Assembly (NCBI GenBank): GCA_007095845.1
Contig: SFBI01000067.1
Span: 62,001-126,000 of the forward strand
Source: Microcystis aeruginosa Ma_MB_S_20031200_S102
Lineage (GTDB): Bacteria; Cyanobacteriota; Cyanobacteriia; Cyanobacteriales; Microcystaceae
Reading direction: 5' to 3'
Length of the DNA: 64,000 nucleotides
Made by a program: the position numbers and the translations under genes. Below, piece after piece: positions 43,948 through 54,462 of this stretch. Each line of letters begins with the position of its first letter. The stretch's first letter is position 1. The notes below the pieces were generated by a model. The model had not been told where the DNA came from, did not search any database, and worked only from the letters and a program-made list of their open reading frames with translations.

Positions 43948-44514
43948 TTAAACAGGAGTGACAACTGCTGTTAAAGCGGCAGTAACAGCGTCCAGCGGTT
44001 GATTACCGTCGATATGGTTAAGAGTCCCTTTTTGACCGTAATAATCTAAAACGGGGGCAGTTTGGTCGATATAAACCTGTAGGCGACGGGCGATCGTTTC
44101 TTGAGTATCATCTTGACGACCCCGTTGCATAAGACGCTCAATTAAGACCGTATCTGGTACAGCCAAATTAAGCACAAATGTGTGACCATCGGCCAATTCT
44201 TCCAGTAATGCGTCTAAAAAGCTCGCCTGTGCCACCGTGCGGGGAAAACCATCAAGAATCCAACCTTTAGCACTGTCAGGCTGTTTTAAACGTTCCTGAA
44301 TTAAACCTAACAACAACTCATCGGGGACTAATTCACCCTTTTCCACATAAGCTTGTGCTTGCTGACCAAGTTCTGTCTTCTCTGTAATTGCTTGACGTAA
44401 AATTTCACCGGTAGAAATATGAGGAATCGTCAGAGATTCCGCTAATTTTGCCGCTTGGGTTCCTTTTCCCGATCCGGGCGGTCCCAAAAATATCACACCG
44501 ATCCGTTTGCTCAT
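43948..44514 (-). CDS. adk: Adenylate kinase
   Basis: 188 aa. Interconverts AMP, ADP and ATP. P-loop GPPGSGKGTQAAKL (residues ~12-25), core motif GWILDGFPRTVAQASFLD and a short LID of RGRQDDTQETIARRL, so it lacks the long zinc-binding LID (short-type). Located 71 bp after secY, the typical cyanobacterial spc-operon place; it is the last gene of the cluster here. Confidence 0.95.
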   Translation of the reverse strand: MSKRIGVIFLGPPGSGKGTQAAKLAESLTIPHISTGEILRQAITEKTELGQQAQAYVEKGELVPDELLLGLIQERLKQPDSAKGWILDGFPRTVAQASFLDALLEELADGHTFVLNLAVPDTVLIERLMQRGRQDDTQETIARRLQVYIDQTAPVLDYYGQKGTLNHIDGNQPLDAVTAALTAVVTPV

Positions 44515-44585
44515 GGGATTAAATATAGGGTTTTAAGGAAAAAAATAACCAGCAACCGCTAAAAGGTCACTGGCTGACTATCTAA

Positions 44586-45905
44586 CTACCGTTTAATCAT
44601 GTCCTCATAGCGTTGAGACATGACATAGGTTTGAATTTGTTTCGCCGTATCGATCGCCACCCCCACCAGAATTAACAGGGAAGTCGCCCCCAAACCGCGA
44701 AAAGTGGTGACACCGGTGGCACTTTCTACCAAAGTCGGAATCGTAGCCACCAAACTTAAAAAGAGAGCGCCCAAAAGGGTGAGACGATTCAGCACCCCTT
44801 CCAGATAATTAGTAGTAGCGGTCCCCGGACGAATCCCCGGAATACTGGTTCCCATTTTTTTCAGGTTTTGGGACATATCCTTGGGGTTAACGATCAGAGA
44901 AGCGTAGAAGAAACTAAAACCGAGAATTAGTAAGCTATAAAAAGCCACATAACCCCAACTATCGGGACGCAGGGCATTAACCAACTGAACTAAAACCTGA
45001 CCGACCGGGTTATCCGTGGGTAAAGCTTGCACCAATTGGAAAGGTAACACCAACACTGCCGAGGCGAAAATAATCGGCATCACGCCCCCCTGATTGAGTC
45101 GTAGGGGTAGATAACTGGTTCTTTCCCGATAGAGACGACGACCCACCTGACGACGGGCAGAAACAATAGGAATTCGACGGGTTCCCTCCTGAACAAAAAC
45201 AATGCCGATAATCATCACCAAGAAAACCAGCAAGAGAATCACCACTTGAGCGATCGCTTGTCGGCCACCCTGTTGAGCAAAAGTAATCGTATCACCGAGG
45301 GTTTTTGGTAAAACGGCCACAATGTTGACAAAAATCAGCAAAGATGCTCCATTTCCCAGACCGCGTTCTGTAATCAGTTCCGAAATCCACATCACGAACA
45401 TAGAACCGGCCACTAAAGCGAGAACCGTAGCGGCGATCGAGGGTAAAGTTCCAGCCACAACGCCGTTAGCCACCAATAAACCAAGAGTAATACCGATGCT
45501 TTGAATAATTGACCAACCAAAGGCAACATAACGGGTAATTTGGGCAATTTTTCGCCGTCCTGCCTCTCCTTCATTTTTCTGTAAATCTTCCAAAGAAGGA
45601 AGGGCAGCGGTGAGCAGTTGCACGATAATTGAGGCGTTGATATAGGGAAGAATGCCGAGGGCAAAAATCCCTAACGTCGATAATCCTCCCCCGGTAAACA
45701 GGTCAAGGATTCCCAAAGCGGCGTTACCTTGAATAATTTCTGCTAATCTTGCCCGATCTAAACCGGGTATCGGTACAAACATCCCAAAACGCAGCAGAAC
45801 CAGTAAACCCAATGTAATCAACAAGCGACCGCGTAAACCGGCCGCTTGTGCCATTTGCATAAACGTTTCCTGTGCCGTGGGAGCCTTATCACGACTGACG
45901 ACCAT
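44586..45905 (-). CDS. secY: SecY, preprotein translocase subunit
   Basis: 439 aa, ten predicted membrane helices, forming the translocation channel (plasma and thylakoid membranes). Family segments: FVPIPGLDRARLAEI, GGLSTLGIFALGILPYINAS, and NQGGVMPIIFASAVLVLPFQ. Lies 197 bp after rplO on the same strand, separated from it by a low-complexity array. Confidence 0.96.
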   Translation of the reverse strand: MVVSRDKAPTAQETFMQMAQAAGLRGRLLITLGLLVLLRFGMFVPIPGLDRARLAEIIQGNAALGILDLFTGGGLSTLGIFALGILPYINASIIVQLLTAALPSLEDLQKNEGEAGRRKIAQITRYVAFGWSIIQSIGITLGLLVANGVVAGTLPSIAATVLALVAGSMFVMWISELITERGLGNGASLLIFVNIVAVLPKTLGDTITFAQQGGRQAIAQVVILLLVFLVMIIGIVFVQEGTRRIPIVSARRQVGRRLYRERTSYLPLRLNQGGVMPIIFASAVLVLPFQLVQALPTDNPVGQVLVQLVNALRPDSWGYVAFYSLLILGFSFFYASLIVNPKDMSQNLKKMGTSIPGIRPGTATTNYLEGVLNRLTLLGALFLSLVATIPTLVESATGVTTFRGLGATSLLILVGVAIDTAKQIQTYVMSQRYEDMIKR

Positions 45906-46059
45906 TAACAGTTACCTCTAGTGCAGTTTTTTTATGGGAAAAAGTAATCGAGGGGGAAAACTTTGGCGATTTTTTTAAGATTTCCCCTGTGTTTCTTATG
46001 ATATAGCAATCAGGTCTTGGGAATTGGGTGTGGGGTGTAGAGTGTGGGGAGAACAAAGC

Positions 46060-46102
46060 TGCCCTTTGCCTTTTGCCTTTTGCCTCCTGTCTCCTGTCTC
46101 CG
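46060..46102. repeat. CCTTTTG / CCTGTCT heptamer array between rplO and secY
   Basis: Three units of TTTTGCC and three of CCTGTCT-type follow each other (46060-46102), directly abutting the rplO stop. Confidence 0.75.
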
Positions 46103-46546
46103 TTAAATTTCTTCCCAAGTACCTTGAGCGGCGGTAATTTTCTCTTTAGCACTATTGCTAAAAGCAGCGGCCTTAACCTTGAGGGGAACGGTAATTTCAC
46201 CATCACCCAGAACTTTTAAAGGGCCGTCGTTACTGGTGAGAATGTTAGCTTTTAGGAGACTTTCCAGGGTAACTTCCGTATTAGCGGGTAAAGAAGCTAA
46301 TTTTCTCAGATTAACGATTGTGTATTGACGGGGGTTAACCAAAGGAAAATGCTTTAATTTCGGCACCCGGCGATAGAGGGGCATTTGTCCCCCCTCAAAA
46401 CCGGGGCGAGTCCCTGTCCCAGAGCGAGATTTTTGTCCGCGCATTCCCAGACCGCAACTAGCACCCTGGCCGGCCGAGATACCCCGTCCCACACGACGAC
46501 GACGTTTAGTTGACCCCGGTTGGGGGGCGATTTCGTGGAGTTTCAT
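46103..46546 (-). CDS. rplO: 50S ribosomal protein L15
   Basis: 147 aa; typical glycine/arginine-rich N-terminus ([29 protein letters not shown]), followed by the conserved C-terminal domain. Ten bp after rpsE. Confidence 0.96.
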   Translation of the reverse strand: MKLHEIAPQPGSTKRRRRVGRGISAGQGASCGLGMRGQKSRSGTGTRPGFEGGQMPLYRRVPKLKHFPLVNPRQYTIVNLRKLASLPANTEVTLESLLKANILTSNDGPLKVLGDGEITVPLKVKAAAFSNSAKEKITAAQGTWEEI

Positions 46547-46556
46547 GGTGATTTCT

Positions 46557-47078
46557 TTAGGTGTACAAATGTTCTACAGATACGCCTCGATCCTTAGCCA
46601 CTTCCGAGAAAGTGCGGAGAGTTTCCAGGGCGTTAACAGCGGCTCTAGCGTTATTGAGCGGGTTATCGCTACCGAGTTGTTTAGCGAGGATATTTTTCAC
46701 CCCAGCTAATTCTAAAACGGTACGGACAGCACCCCCAGCAATAACCCCAGTCCCCGGAGCAGCCGGACGCATAATCACTTGAGCGCCCCCGGAAGCGCCC
46801 CGGGTGAGGTGGGTGATAGAACTAGCCTTAGTTAAGGAGACTTCAATTAGTTGTTTTTTGCCATCGGCCACACCTTTACGGACGGCCCCGATAACGTCCC
46901 CTGCTTTGCCGACTCCCACTCCCACCTGGCCGTTTTCATTACCGACCACGACGATAGCCCGGAAGCTGAGTTTTTTACCACCTTTAACCACTTTACTAAC
47001 CCGGCGGATCTGGATGACCCGCTCTTGCCAAGTGGTTTCTTTTTCTTTTTCGCGGTTGCCTTTGCGACGTTTTGCCAT
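46557..47078 (-). CDS. rpsE: 30S ribosomal protein S5
   Basis: 173 aa, with the S5 N-terminal dsRBD-like region ([20 protein letters not shown]) and the C-terminal part with the ATP-binding-like loop ([20 protein letters not shown]). Involved in decoding and translocation fidelity. 26 bp after rplR. Confidence 0.96.
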   Translation of the reverse strand: MAKRRKGNREKEKETTWQERVIQIRRVSKVVKGGKKLSFRAIVVVGNENGQVGVGVGKAGDVIGAVRKGVADGKKQLIEVSLTKASSITHLTRGASGGAQVIMRPAAPGTGVIAGGAVRTVLELAGVKNILAKQLGSDNPLNNARAAVNALETLRTFSEVAKDRGVSVEHLYT

Positions 47079-47104
47079 AGTTTTATCAGTGTTGAAAGGA
47101 TATT

Positions 47105-47467
47105 TTAGAAGTTTAAGCCGGCTGACCGAGCCGCTTCTGCTAAGGCTTTGACGCGACCGTGATAGAGATTGCCACCGCGATCAAAAACCACTTGTTCAAT
47201 GCCTCTTTCTAGGGCCCGTTGGGCCACCAGTTTACCCACGGCAGCCGAAGCTTCTTGGGTAGCGGTGGACTCTAATTCCCCGCGCAAGGTGGCCTCTAGG
47301 GTAGAAGCGGCCGCGAGGGTATGTTGGGCTACGTCGTCGATAATTTGGGCGTAGATGTGGTTATTAGAACGAAATACGGATAAACGGGGCCGTTCAGCAG
47401 TGCCATTAATTTTGCGACGCACACGCTGGTGACGACGACGGACTGATTCTTTGCGACTAAGTTTCAT
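47105..47467 (-). CDS. rplR: 50S ribosomal protein L18
   Basis: 120 aa; binds 5S rRNA. N-terminal basic region [20 protein letters not shown] and the C-terminal segment [20 protein letters not shown] are typical. Starts 3 bp after rplF. Confidence 0.95.
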   Translation of the reverse strand: MKLSRKESVRRRHQRVRRKINGTAERPRLSVFRSNNHIYAQIIDDVAQHTLAAASTLEATLRGELESTATQEASAAVGKLVAQRALERGIEQVVFDRGGNLYHGRVKALAEAARSAGLNF

Positions 47468-47470
47468 GGT

Positions 47471-48031
47471 TTATTTTTTACCTCCTTTACCGCCTTTACC
47501 GCCAGCTTTACCAACTTTGCGACGGACGACTTCACCAAGATAGCGAATCCCTTTTCCTTTATAAGGTTCGGGGGGACGAACTTCGCGGATTTTAGCTGCG
47601 GTGTTACCGACGGCTTCTTTGTCGATGCCACTGACAATAACTTGGGTGTTGTTTTCCACGGCGACGGAAACACCATCGGGCATCTCCATTTCCACGGGTT
47701 TACTGTAACCAACATTAAGAACTAATTTACTACCCTGCGCCTGGGCGCGGTAGCCCACTCCTTGGATATCGAGGCGTTTTTGAAAGCCAGTAGCGACTCC
47801 TTCCACCATGTTGGCTACTAGAGTTCTACAGAGTCCGTGGCGTTCTCTGGCGGTACGGGAATCGTCTTGACGGGTAACGAGGATGGTTTCGCCATCTTTA
47901 TTGATGGTGACGGCGGTGGGTAGGGTTCTCTGGAGAGTTCCTTTGGGCCCTTTCACCGTCACGGTAGCACCATCGATATCGACGGTGACTTTATTGGGAA
48001 TAGGAATCGGGCGTTTGCCAATACGAGACAT
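47471..48031 (-). CDS. rplF: 50S ribosomal protein L6
   Basis: 186 aa; binds helix 97 of 23S rRNA near the factor-binding site. [20 protein letters not shown] at the N-terminus and [13 protein letters not shown] near the C-terminus are diagnostic. A Gly/Lys-rich tail ([13 protein letters not shown]) is a slight cyanobacterial extension. 104 bp from rpsH with a heptamer array between. Confidence 0.95.
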   Translation of the reverse strand: MSRIGKRPIPIPNKVTVDIDGATVTVKGPKGTLQRTLPTAVTINKDGETILVTRQDDSRTARERHGLCRTLVANMVEGVATGFQKRLDIQGVGYRAQAQGSKLVLNVGYSKPVEMEMPDGVSVAVENNTQVIVSGIDKEAVGNTAAKIREVRPPEPYKGKGIRYLGEVVRRKVGKAGGKGGKGGKK

Positions 48032-48033
48032 AA

Positions 48034-48064
48034 CAGTTATCAGTTATCAGTTATCAGTTATCAG
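48034..48064. repeat. TTATCAG array between rpsH and rplF
   Basis: Just over four units of TTATCAG (48034-48064) in a 104-bp gap inside the ribosomal operon; a further single copy near 48071-48079. Confidence 0.85.
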
Positions 48065-48135
48065 GGAAGAGTTATCAGTGGGTCAGCTATCGGGTTTAAA
48101 CTTGGAAAGGCTGACGGCTGATAGCTTATCCTTGT

Positions 48136-48537
48136 TTACCAGATGTAGCAAAGGACTTCGCCGCCAACGTTTTGTTTACGCGCTTCGCGATCGGTCATAA
48201 TGCCTTTAGAGGTGGAAACAATGGCGATGCCAATGCCACCGAGGACGCGCGGTAAGTCTTTACTGTTGGAATAAACTCGCAGGCCCGGTTTACTGACTCT
48301 GGTGAGGGTAGTAATGATCGGTTGACGGTTTTTGCCTTTATATTTGAGGGAAAGAACTAATTGAGATTTAATCCCCTCACCCACTTCCTCAAAGTCAGCA
48401 ATAAAGCCTTCGTTCTTGAGAACTTGAGCAATACTGCGCGTCATCCGCGTGGTGGGAATTTGAGTAGTGGTCTGCCGAACCGCGCAAGCGTTACGGATGC
48501 GGGTCAGCATATCCGAGATGGTATCGTTAGCAGACAT
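48136..48537 (-). CDS. rpsH: 30S ribosomal protein S8
   Basis: 133 aa; primary 16S binder and spc-operon regulator in other bacteria. [19 protein letters not shown] at the N-terminus and [20 protein letters not shown] at the C-terminus confirm the call. Confidence 0.95.
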   Translation of the reverse strand: MSANDTISDMLTRIRNACAVRQTTTQIPTTRMTRSIAQVLKNEGFIADFEEVGEGIKSQLVLSLKYKGKNRQPIITTLTRVSKPGLRVYSNSKDLPRVLGGIGIAIVSTSKGIMTDREARKQNVGGEVLCYIW

Positions 48538-48569
48538 GAATTACCTGTTTTTCTCCTAAATTGGGATCA

Positions 48570-48762
48570 ACATCAGTGGTCAGTTATCAGTTATCAGTGG
48601 TCAGTTATCAGTTATCAGTTATCAGTTATCAGTATCAGATTTGAGTATTAAGTGAGTAGTATTAAATAGCAGTTTCCTGCTGTCTTTTCACTGTTTACTG
48701 TTTACTGTTCACTGTTCACTGTTTACTGTTCACTGATCACTTATTTACTGGTCACTGTTTAC
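48570..48762. repeat. Long mixed heptamer array between rplE and rpsH
   Basis: TTATCAG units (48571-48634), then TGTTTAC/TGTTCAC units (48685-48762), filling most of a 241-bp gap. The gap is much longer than the usual few bases between these genes. Confidence 0.85.
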
Positions 48763-48778
48763 TTTTCTCCTGATTGAT

Positions 48779-49318
48779 TTATCTAAAGGGCATTCCCATC
48801 TCTTTGAGGAGGGCGCGTCCTTCTTCGTCGTTTTTAGCGGTGGTGATGATTGAGATGTCCATCCCACGAATTTGATCGATTTTGTCGTATTCAATTTCAG
48901 GGAAGATCAACTGTTCACGAATGCCTAAACTGTAGTTACCACGACCATCAAAACTGTTACCACTGATACCGCGAAAGTCGCGAATACGTGGTAAGGCCAG
49001 ATTAATTAGACGGTCTAAAAAAGCGTACATTCGATCGCCGCGCAATGTCACCATCACACCCACGGGCATTCCTTCGCGAATTTTGAAGCCAGCGATCGCT
49101 TTTTTAGCTCTAGTCACTACCGGTTGTTGTCCGGTGATGGTGGACAGTTCCTCCTTGGAAGACTCCAAAGCTTTGGCGTTCTGTGAAGCTTCCCCAAGAC
49201 CGCGGTTAACAGTAATTTTGATAACCTTAGGTACTTGGTGGATATTGGTATAACCAAATTGTTCTTTCAGTTTCGGAACAATGGTTTCTTGATAGGTGGT
49301 TTTTAGTTTTTGGCTCAT
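48779..49318 (-). CDS. rplE: 50S ribosomal protein L5
   Basis: 179 aa; contacts 5S rRNA and P-site tRNA. Conserved: [40 protein letters not shown]. Normal length. No rpsN follows, as commonly the case in cyanobacteria. Confidence 0.96.
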   Translation of the reverse strand: MSQKLKTTYQETIVPKLKEQFGYTNIHQVPKVIKITVNRGLGEASQNAKALESSKEELSTITGQQPVVTRAKKAIAGFKIREGMPVGVMVTLRGDRMYAFLDRLINLALPRIRDFRGISGNSFDGRGNYSLGIREQLIFPEIEYDKIDQIRGMDISIITTAKNDEEGRALLKEMGMPFR

Positions 49319-49372
49319 AGTTTTTCTGCTTACTTTTCCTGGGCTTGGTCAGGAACTAGAATTGATGGGAAA

Positions 49373-49726
49373 CTAATCAATAATTTCGCCAGTTTTCTTC
49401 AGTATCCGCACTTTCCGACCGTCTTCGGTAAAGGTATAACCCACCCGACTGGCGATTTTTTTCTTCTCGGAATAAATCATCACTTTGGAACTGTGAATCG
49501 GTGCTTCGTAGGTAAGGATTTGACCCGATTCTCCTTCCTGTTGGGGTTTAGTATGTTTGGTGCGGATATTAACTCCCTTGACCACCACGGTACTTTCTTG
49601 GGGTAAAGCGCGTAAAATTTCGCCCACTTTGCCCTTATCGGAACCGGCGATTACTTGCACAACATCCCCTTTTTTAACGTGCATTTTTTGCCTTTGGGGT
49701 GAAGTTTGACTGTTTTTCTTACTCAT
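49373..49726 (-). CDS. rplX: 50S ribosomal protein L24
   Basis: 117 aa; assembly initiator protein. KOW-type segment [23 protein letters not shown] at 49726 is preceded by a good GGAGG, so the 14-residue N-terminal extension is real. Confidence 0.94.
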   Translation of the reverse strand: MSKKNSQTSPQRQKMHVKKGDVVQVIAGSDKGKVGEILRALPQESTVVVKGVNIRTKHTKPQQEGESGQILTYEAPIHSSKVMIYSEKKKIASRVGYTFTEDGRKVRILKKTGEIID

Positions 49727-49765
49727 TTTTTTGACCTCCGATTGCCTTGATAATTTTGACTTTGA

Positions 49766-50134
49766 TCAGAGAACTTCTGGGGCTAAAGAAACAATTTTGG
49801 TGTAGTTTTTATCGCGCAATTCCCGAGCGACAGGACCAAAAACCCTAGTACCTTTGGGATTACCGTCATTATTAATAATCACGGCGGCGTTATCATCAAA
49901 ACGGATGCTCATGCCACTATCGCGACGGACGGTTTGACGGGTCCGCACAATCACCGCAGTGACCACATCGGATTTTTTCACGGGCATATTGGGGATAGCG
50001 TCCTTAACCACGGCGATAATTTTGTCACCGATGCCACCGTAGGTACAGTTACCTGTTCCCAGCACCCGCAGACACATTAGTTTCCGCGCCCCGCTATTGT
50101 CAGCGACATTTAAGTAGGTTTGTTGTTGAATCAC
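49766..50134 (-). CDS. rplN: 50S ribosomal protein L14
   Basis: 122 aa; forms the L14-L19 bridge to the small subunit. [40 protein letters not shown] and [20 protein letters not shown] are hallmark sequences. 20 bp from rpsQ. Confidence 0.97.
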   Translation of the reverse strand: MIQQQTYLNVADNSGARKLMCLRVLGTGNCTYGGIGDKIIAVVKDAIPNMPVKKSDVVTAVIVRTRQTVRRDSGMSIRFDDNAAVIINNDGNPKGTRVFGPVARELRDKNYTKIVSLAPEVL

Positions 50135-50154
50135 GGTTTTTACCTAGGTGAAAT

Positions 50155-50397
50155 TTAACTATCGGTTAATATTTCCGCCACTTCCCAACGTTTGGTTTTA
50201 CTGAGGGGGCGGGTTTCACGAATACGAACTCGATCGCCTTGTTTGGCTTGATTCTCTGCGTCGTGAGCCTTAAATTTCTGGGTTTTCACGACGATTTTGC
50301 CGTATTTAGGGTGAGGAGAGCGGTTTTCAATGGCTACCACTACGGTTTTATCCATTTTGTCGCTGACCACTACCCCAACTCTTTCTTTAACTGCCAT
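50155..50397 (-). CDS. rpsQ: 30S ribosomal protein S17
   Basis: 80 aa; OB-fold 16S binder. [20 protein letters not shown] and [18 protein letters not shown]. Starts 6 bp after rpmC. Confidence 0.96.
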   Translation of the reverse strand: MAVKERVGVVVSDKMDKTVVVAIENRSPHPKYGKIVVKTQKFKAHDAENQAKQGDRVRIRETRPLSKTKRWEVAEILTDS

Positions 50398-50403
50398 AAC
50401 GGG

Positions 50404-50622
50404 TTATGCCTCCGGGGTGGACTGGGCTAGTTGGCGCTCCCGTTCTACGGTCAATAATTGGCCAAGACGGTGGCGGGTGTGTTTGAATTCGTGGGTTTTT
50501 TCCAAGCGGCGGGTGGCCTGTTGCAAACGCAATTCAAACAGTTTCTTTTTGGCATCGAGGATAGCATCAGCGATGTCGTCATCGCTCATCTTCCTCACTT
50601 CGGCGATTTTTGGTAGAGCCAT
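50404..50622 (-). CDS. rpmC: 50S ribosomal protein L29
   Basis: 72 aa; surrounds the polypeptide exit tunnel. Helical with the motif ELRLQQATRRLEKTHEFKHT. Its ATG overlaps the stop of rplP by one base (TAATG). Confidence 0.93.
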   Translation of the reverse strand: MALPKIAEVRKMSDDDIADAILDAKKKLFELRLQQATRRLEKTHEFKHTRHRLGQLLTVERERQLAQSTPEA

Positions 50623-51041
50623 TAGACAAAATCCTCCTCGCGAGTGATAAATTTGGTCTTAATTGGTAATTTTTGAGCCGCTAGGCGCATTGCTTCCCGG
50701 GCTACCGGTTCGGCTACCCCGGCAATTTCAAACATAATGAACCCCGGTTTAACCACAGCCACCCAGAACTCGGGGGAACCTTTCCCGGAACCCATCCGAG
50801 TTTCTGCGGCTCGTTGGGTGACGGGTTTATCGGGAAAGACGCGGATCCAGATTTTGCCACCCCGACGGATATAACGAGTCATTGCCCGTCTGGCCGCTTC
50901 GATTTGACGGGAAGTAATCCAACAGGGTTCGGTGGCTTGCAGGGCGAAATCGCCGAAATTAATCGTATTTCCGCCGGTGGCCAGCCCGCGCATCCGTCCG
51001 CGCTGTTGTTTGCGGAATTTTGTTCTTTTGGGACTTAACAT
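50622..51041 (-). CDS. rplP: 50S ribosomal protein L16
   Basis: 139 aa; located near the A-site tRNA. N-terminal [20 protein letters not shown] and C-terminal APKLPIK-like region ([17 protein letters not shown]). Fully typical. Confidence 0.97.
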   Translation of the reverse strand: MLSPKRTKFRKQQRGRMRGLATGGNTINFGDFALQATEPCWITSRQIEAARRAMTRYIRRGGKIWIRVFPDKPVTQRAAETRMGSGKGSPEFWVAVVKPGFIMFEIAGVAEPVAREAMRLAAQKLPIKTKFITREEDFV

Positions 51042-51071
51042 GAGCTATTTACCACTGATAAATATTAGGGA

Positions 51072-51800
51072 TCAGCCTTCGCTAGAGCGATCTTCAAACT
51101 GTTGACGGCGACGCTGTTGACGGCGCGGTGCTTGAGCGGGAACGGCGGCGGCAATTTCTTCTTGTCCGGGGATAATTTCGCCCTTAAAGATCCAAACTTT
51201 CACGCCTAGAATCCCGTAGATGGTGCTGGCGGTTTTATAGGAGTAATCGATATCGGCCCGCAGGGTATGGAGGGGAACTCGTCCTTCCCGCACCCATTCA
51301 GTCCGAGCGATTTCTGCCCCGTTGAGACGGCCGCTAACTTGAATTTTGATCCCTTTGACTTCAGCCCTTTGCGCCCGTTGGATGGCTTGCCGGACAACAC
51401 GACGGAAGGAAACCCGTCTTTCTAGTTGTTGGGCGATGTATTCGGCGATCAGGTTGGCATCGGCATCAACGCGAGCTACTTCGATGACGTTAATACGAAT
51501 TTGACGCTGGCCACCGAGGGCTTTTTGCAAACCTAGGCGCAGCTGTTCGATTCCCGTGCCACCACGACCGACGACGACCCCAGGGCGAGCGGTGTGGATG
51601 GAGATATCTACTTGATCGGCCTTCCGTTCGATGCGAATATCGGCGATACCGGCATTAGCGAGGTTTTTTTCGACGTAATTACGAATGCGGCGATCTTCTT
51701 GCACTAATTCGGGGTAACGTTTCGCGTCGGCATACCAGCAAGATTTGTGATCTTTGATAACGCCGAGACGAAAACCGAGGGGATGGATTTTTTGTCCCAT
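51072..51800 (-). CDS. rpsC: 30S ribosomal protein S3
   Basis: 242 aa; head of the small subunit, mRNA entry site. [22 protein letters not shown] domain with [20 protein letters not shown], and C-terminal [20 protein letters not shown]. The C-terminal Arg-rich tail ([19 protein letters not shown]) is a common bacterial extension. Confidence 0.97.
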   Translation of the reverse strand: MGQKIHPLGFRLGVIKDHKSCWYADAKRYPELVQEDRRIRNYVEKNLANAGIADIRIERKADQVDISIHTARPGVVVGRGGTGIEQLRLGLQKALGGQRQIRINVIEVARVDADANLIAEYIAQQLERRVSFRRVVRQAIQRAQRAEVKGIKIQVSGRLNGAEIARTEWVREGRVPLHTLRADIDYSYKTASTIYGILGVKVWIFKGEIIPGQEEIAAAVPAQAPRRQQRRRQQFEDRSSEG

Positions 51801-51823
51801 TGTGGTTTTTTTAGTTAAGGTGA

Positions 51824-52183
51824 TTAGTCTTTGTTGCTGGGAGCGACGGCGACGGTGATATGACAGGTGGGTTTGCGAATTTGGTAGGCGCGGCCCTGGG
51901 CCCGGGGTCGAAAACGTTTTAGGGTTGGACCGCCATCGGCAAAGGCTTGGCTAACCACTAAAGTGGCGGGATCGAGTCCTTCGTTATTTTCGGCGTTGGC
52001 AACGGCGGAACGCAGGACTTTCAGAATCGGGTCACAGGCCCGGTAGGGCATAAATTCGAGAATAATTAGGGCTTCCCGATAGGAGCGACCGCGGATCTGA
52101 TCGAGTACCCGTCTGACTTTCAGGGGTGACATCCGAATATAGCGGGCGATCGCTTTGACTTCGTTAGAGGTATCGATGGTCAT
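51824..52183 (-). CDS. rplV: 50S ribosomal protein L22
   Basis: 119 aa; lines the exit tunnel. [20 protein letters not shown], then [20 protein letters not shown] and [20 protein letters not shown], all diagnostic. 152 bp from rpsS with a repeat array. Confidence 0.97.
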   Translation of the reverse strand: MTIDTSNEVKAIARYIRMSPLKVRRVLDQIRGRSYREALIILEFMPYRACDPILKVLRSAVANAENNEGLDPATLVVSQAFADGGPTLKRFRPRAQGRAYQIRKPTCHITVAVAPSNKD

Positions 52184-52184
52184 T

Positions 52185-52230
52185 TCAGTTATCAGTTATC
52201 AGTTATCAGTTATCAGTCATCAGCTATCAG
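52185..52230. repeat. TTATCAG array between rpsS and rplV
   Basis: About five TTATCAG units plus variants (AGCTATC) directly upstream of rplV in a 152-bp gap. Confidence 0.85.
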
Positions 52231-52335
52231 CTTTTATTTTTTGAAAATTAGCTAACTTGGTGATTTATGGTCACGACTCTTCGGCCTTGCTCAGAGGCCA
52301 CTATCTAGCTGACGACTGAGGGAGTAGCGGCTGAT

Positions 52336-52617
52336 TTATTTCCGTCCTGCCTTTTTGTCGCTCTTGGCGTGGCCGCGGAAGGTGCGGGTGGGAGCGAATT
52401 CACCGAGTTTATGACCGACCATCTGCTCGGAAACATAGACGGGAACGTGCTGTTTGCCGTTGTGAACGGCGATCGTGTGACCGACCATGTCGGGAATGAT
52501 GGTCGAGGCCCGGGACCAAGTTTTAATCACTTGTTTACTGCCCTGGGCGTTGAGTTTTTCGATTTTTTCCATCAGGTGGCCGGCGACAAATGGCCCCTTT
52601 TTCAGTGAACGACCCAT
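52336..52617 (-). CDS. rpsS: 30S ribosomal protein S19
   Basis: 93 aa; 30S head, near the S13. [20 protein letters not shown], and [20 protein letters not shown] are unmistakable. Ends with KSDKKAGRK. 30 bp after rplB. Confidence 0.97.
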   Translation of the reverse strand: MGRSLKKGPFVAGHLMEKIEKLNAQGSKQVIKTWSRASTIIPDMVGHTIAVHNGKQHVPVYVSEQMVGHKLGEFAPTRTFRGHAKSDKKAGRK

Positions 52618-52647
52618 AATTTTCAGTCAAAAGTAAAGTAATAATTT

Positions 52648-53481
52648 CTAACCCTGGTTACGACGGCGCACGATCAGATCGCTACTGCGTTTTTTCTTGT
52701 TGCGAGTTTTGCGACCGAGGGCGGGTTTACCCCAGGGAGTCATCGGGCCGGAACGTCCGATCGGAGCGCGACCCTCTCCACCTCCATGCGGGTGATCCAC
52801 TGGGTTCATGACGCTACCCCGAACATGAGGTCTTTGACCGCGGTGACGGGTACGGCCGGCTTTACCGAGACTGATGTTTCTCGCTTCGGCGTTACCGACT
52901 TTTCCGATGGTGGCGTAGCATTCACGCCGGATCATGCGTACTTCTTTGGAGGGGAGGCGGATGGTAACGTAATCGCCTTCTTTGGCTACCACTTGGGCGA
53001 AACCACCGGCAGCCCGCACCATTTGACCACCGCGACCGGGGACGAGTTCGATGTTATGAACTTCTGTCCCTAGGGGGATGCGACTTAAGGGTAGGGCATT
53101 ACCCACCTCGAAGGGAGCGTTTTCTCCGGCGATGACGGTATCACCAACGCCTAAACCGGCGGGGGCGATGATGTAGCGTTTTTCCCCGTCTTTGTAGAAA
53201 AGCAGGGCAATGCGGGCGTTACGGTTAGGATCGTACTCGATCGCCGCTACTGTGGCGGGAATATCCCGTTTATCGCGACGAAAATCGATAATCCGGTAGA
53301 GGCGTTTATGGCCGCCGCCCCGGTGACGACTGGTAACGACACCGCGATTATTACGCCCTTGTTTGCTGTGTTTGCGATGAGTTAGGGACTTTTCCGGTTC
53401 GGTTTTGGTGATCTCCTTAAAGTCGGAGATGGCCGCCTGCCTTGTCCCGGGGGTTAAAGGTCTAAAAGAACGAATACCCAT
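52648..53481 (-). CDS. rplB: 50S ribosomal protein L2
   Basis: 277 aa; near the peptidyl transferase centre. [40 protein letters not shown] and [20 protein letters not shown] with the conserved histidine (HPHGGG). Standard length. Confidence 0.98.
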   Translation of the reverse strand: MGIRSFRPLTPGTRQAAISDFKEITKTEPEKSLTHRKHSKQGRNNRGVVTSRHRGGGHKRLYRIIDFRRDKRDIPATVAAIEYDPNRNARIALLFYKDGEKRYIIAPAGLGVGDTVIAGENAPFEVGNALPLSRIPLGTEVHNIELVPGRGGQMVRAAGGFAQVVAKEGDYVTIRLPSKEVRMIRRECYATIGKVGNAEARNISLGKAGRTRHRGQRPHVRGSVMNPVDHPHGGGEGRAPIGRSGPMTPWGKPALGRKTRNKKKRSSDLIVRRRNQG

Positions 53482-53514
53482 AGTTTAGTTTTCCGTTATC
53501 GGGTTTCTTGGTGG

Positions 53515-53820
53515 TTATACGTCGGGATAGAGGGCGATCGAGTCGCCAGCTGCTAGGGTCACGATCGCGCGTTTGTATTGGGGTTTGTAACCGAGGAAAC
53601 GGCCGACGCGTTTTTTCTGACGAGAGGGGCGGCTGGTGTTCACTTTCGTTACTTTTACGTCAAACAACAACTCGATCGCCGCTTGAATTTCCGGCTTGGT
53701 CGCTTTCAAGGCGACATCGAAGACGTATTTATTTTGTTCTAGGAGTAGGGTGGCTTTCTCGGTGACGATCGGCTTTAGGATCAGATCGGCGAGTTGTCTG
53801 GCTTCAGTTCTAAGCACCAT
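53515..53820 (-). CDS. rplW: 50S ribosomal protein L23
   Basis: 101 aa from the ATG at 53818-53820, which follows AGGAGG by a few bases; a start 4 codons upstream exists but has no ribosome site. Docking site for SRP and trigger factor. Segments [20 protein letters not shown] and [20 protein letters not shown]. The start overlaps the end of rplD by 11 bp. Confidence 0.95.
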   Translation of the reverse strand: MVLRTEARQLADLILKPIVTEKATLLLEQNKYVFDVALKATKPEIQAAIELLFDVKVTKVNTSRPSRQKKRVGRFLGYKPQYKRAIVTLAAGDSIALYPDV

Positions 53821-54442
53821 AGACCTCCTCAATTTTAGCTAGGGCTGCAGCGGTGGCGATAACTCGATCAGCTAGGATGACATCATAGACGTTGAGACTA
53901 TCGGCGCGAATAATTTTGAGATTGCAGATATTACGTCCCGACAAATAGACATTTTCGGGAATTTCCGTCAAAATCAGCAGAATTTTTTCCTCTGGACTGG
54001 CTCCCCAGCGACTTAAGGCAGCGGTGAGTTCTTTGGTTTTGGGTTGGGAGAATTGTTCGGCGAAGCTTTCAACCACGATAAAGTTATCGGCCTGGCTGAT
54101 CAAAGCCGTTCTCAGGGCTAATCTTTTCTCTTTGCGATTGACCTTAACCTCAAAATCTCTCGGTTTTGGTCCGAAGATGACACCGCCACCACGCCAGAGG
54201 GGAGAACGGATCGAACCGGCTCTGGCCCGACCGGTGCCTTTTTGCCGCCAGGGTTTGCGACCACCGCCGCGCACTTCCGAGCGGGTTTTGGTGGAGGCGT
54301 TACCTTGACGGGCCGCCGCTAGATGGCTGACGACGACACGGTGAATTAGGTGTTTGGCGGTTTCGGGTTTAGCGGTTTTCAGTTCCAGGGTGCCTGTTCC
54401 CGCTTCTTCCCCTTGCCAATTTTTGACTGTGTAGTTAACCAT
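53810..54442 (-). CDS. rplD: 50S ribosomal protein L4
   Basis: 210 aa; exit tunnel protein, and S10-operon regulator in other bacteria. [20 protein letters not shown] then [20 protein letters not shown] and [12 protein letters not shown]. All typical. Confidence 0.97.
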   Translation of the reverse strand: MVNYTVKNWQGEEAGTGTLELKTAKPETAKHLIHRVVVSHLAAARQGNASTKTRSEVRGGGRKPWRQKGTGRARAGSIRSPLWRGGGVIFGPKPRDFEVKVNRKEKRLALRTALISQADNFIVVESFAEQFSQPKTKELTAALSRWGASPEEKILLILTEIPENVYLSGRNICNLKIIRADSLNVYDVILADRVIATAAALAKIEEVYGA

Positions 54443-54462
54443 GGCTTTAATCTTTCCTTGCC

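Noticed and set aside
46804-47151. Plus-strand ORFs across the ribosomal operon
   Set aside because: They are antisense shadows of clearly recognised ribosomal protein genes.
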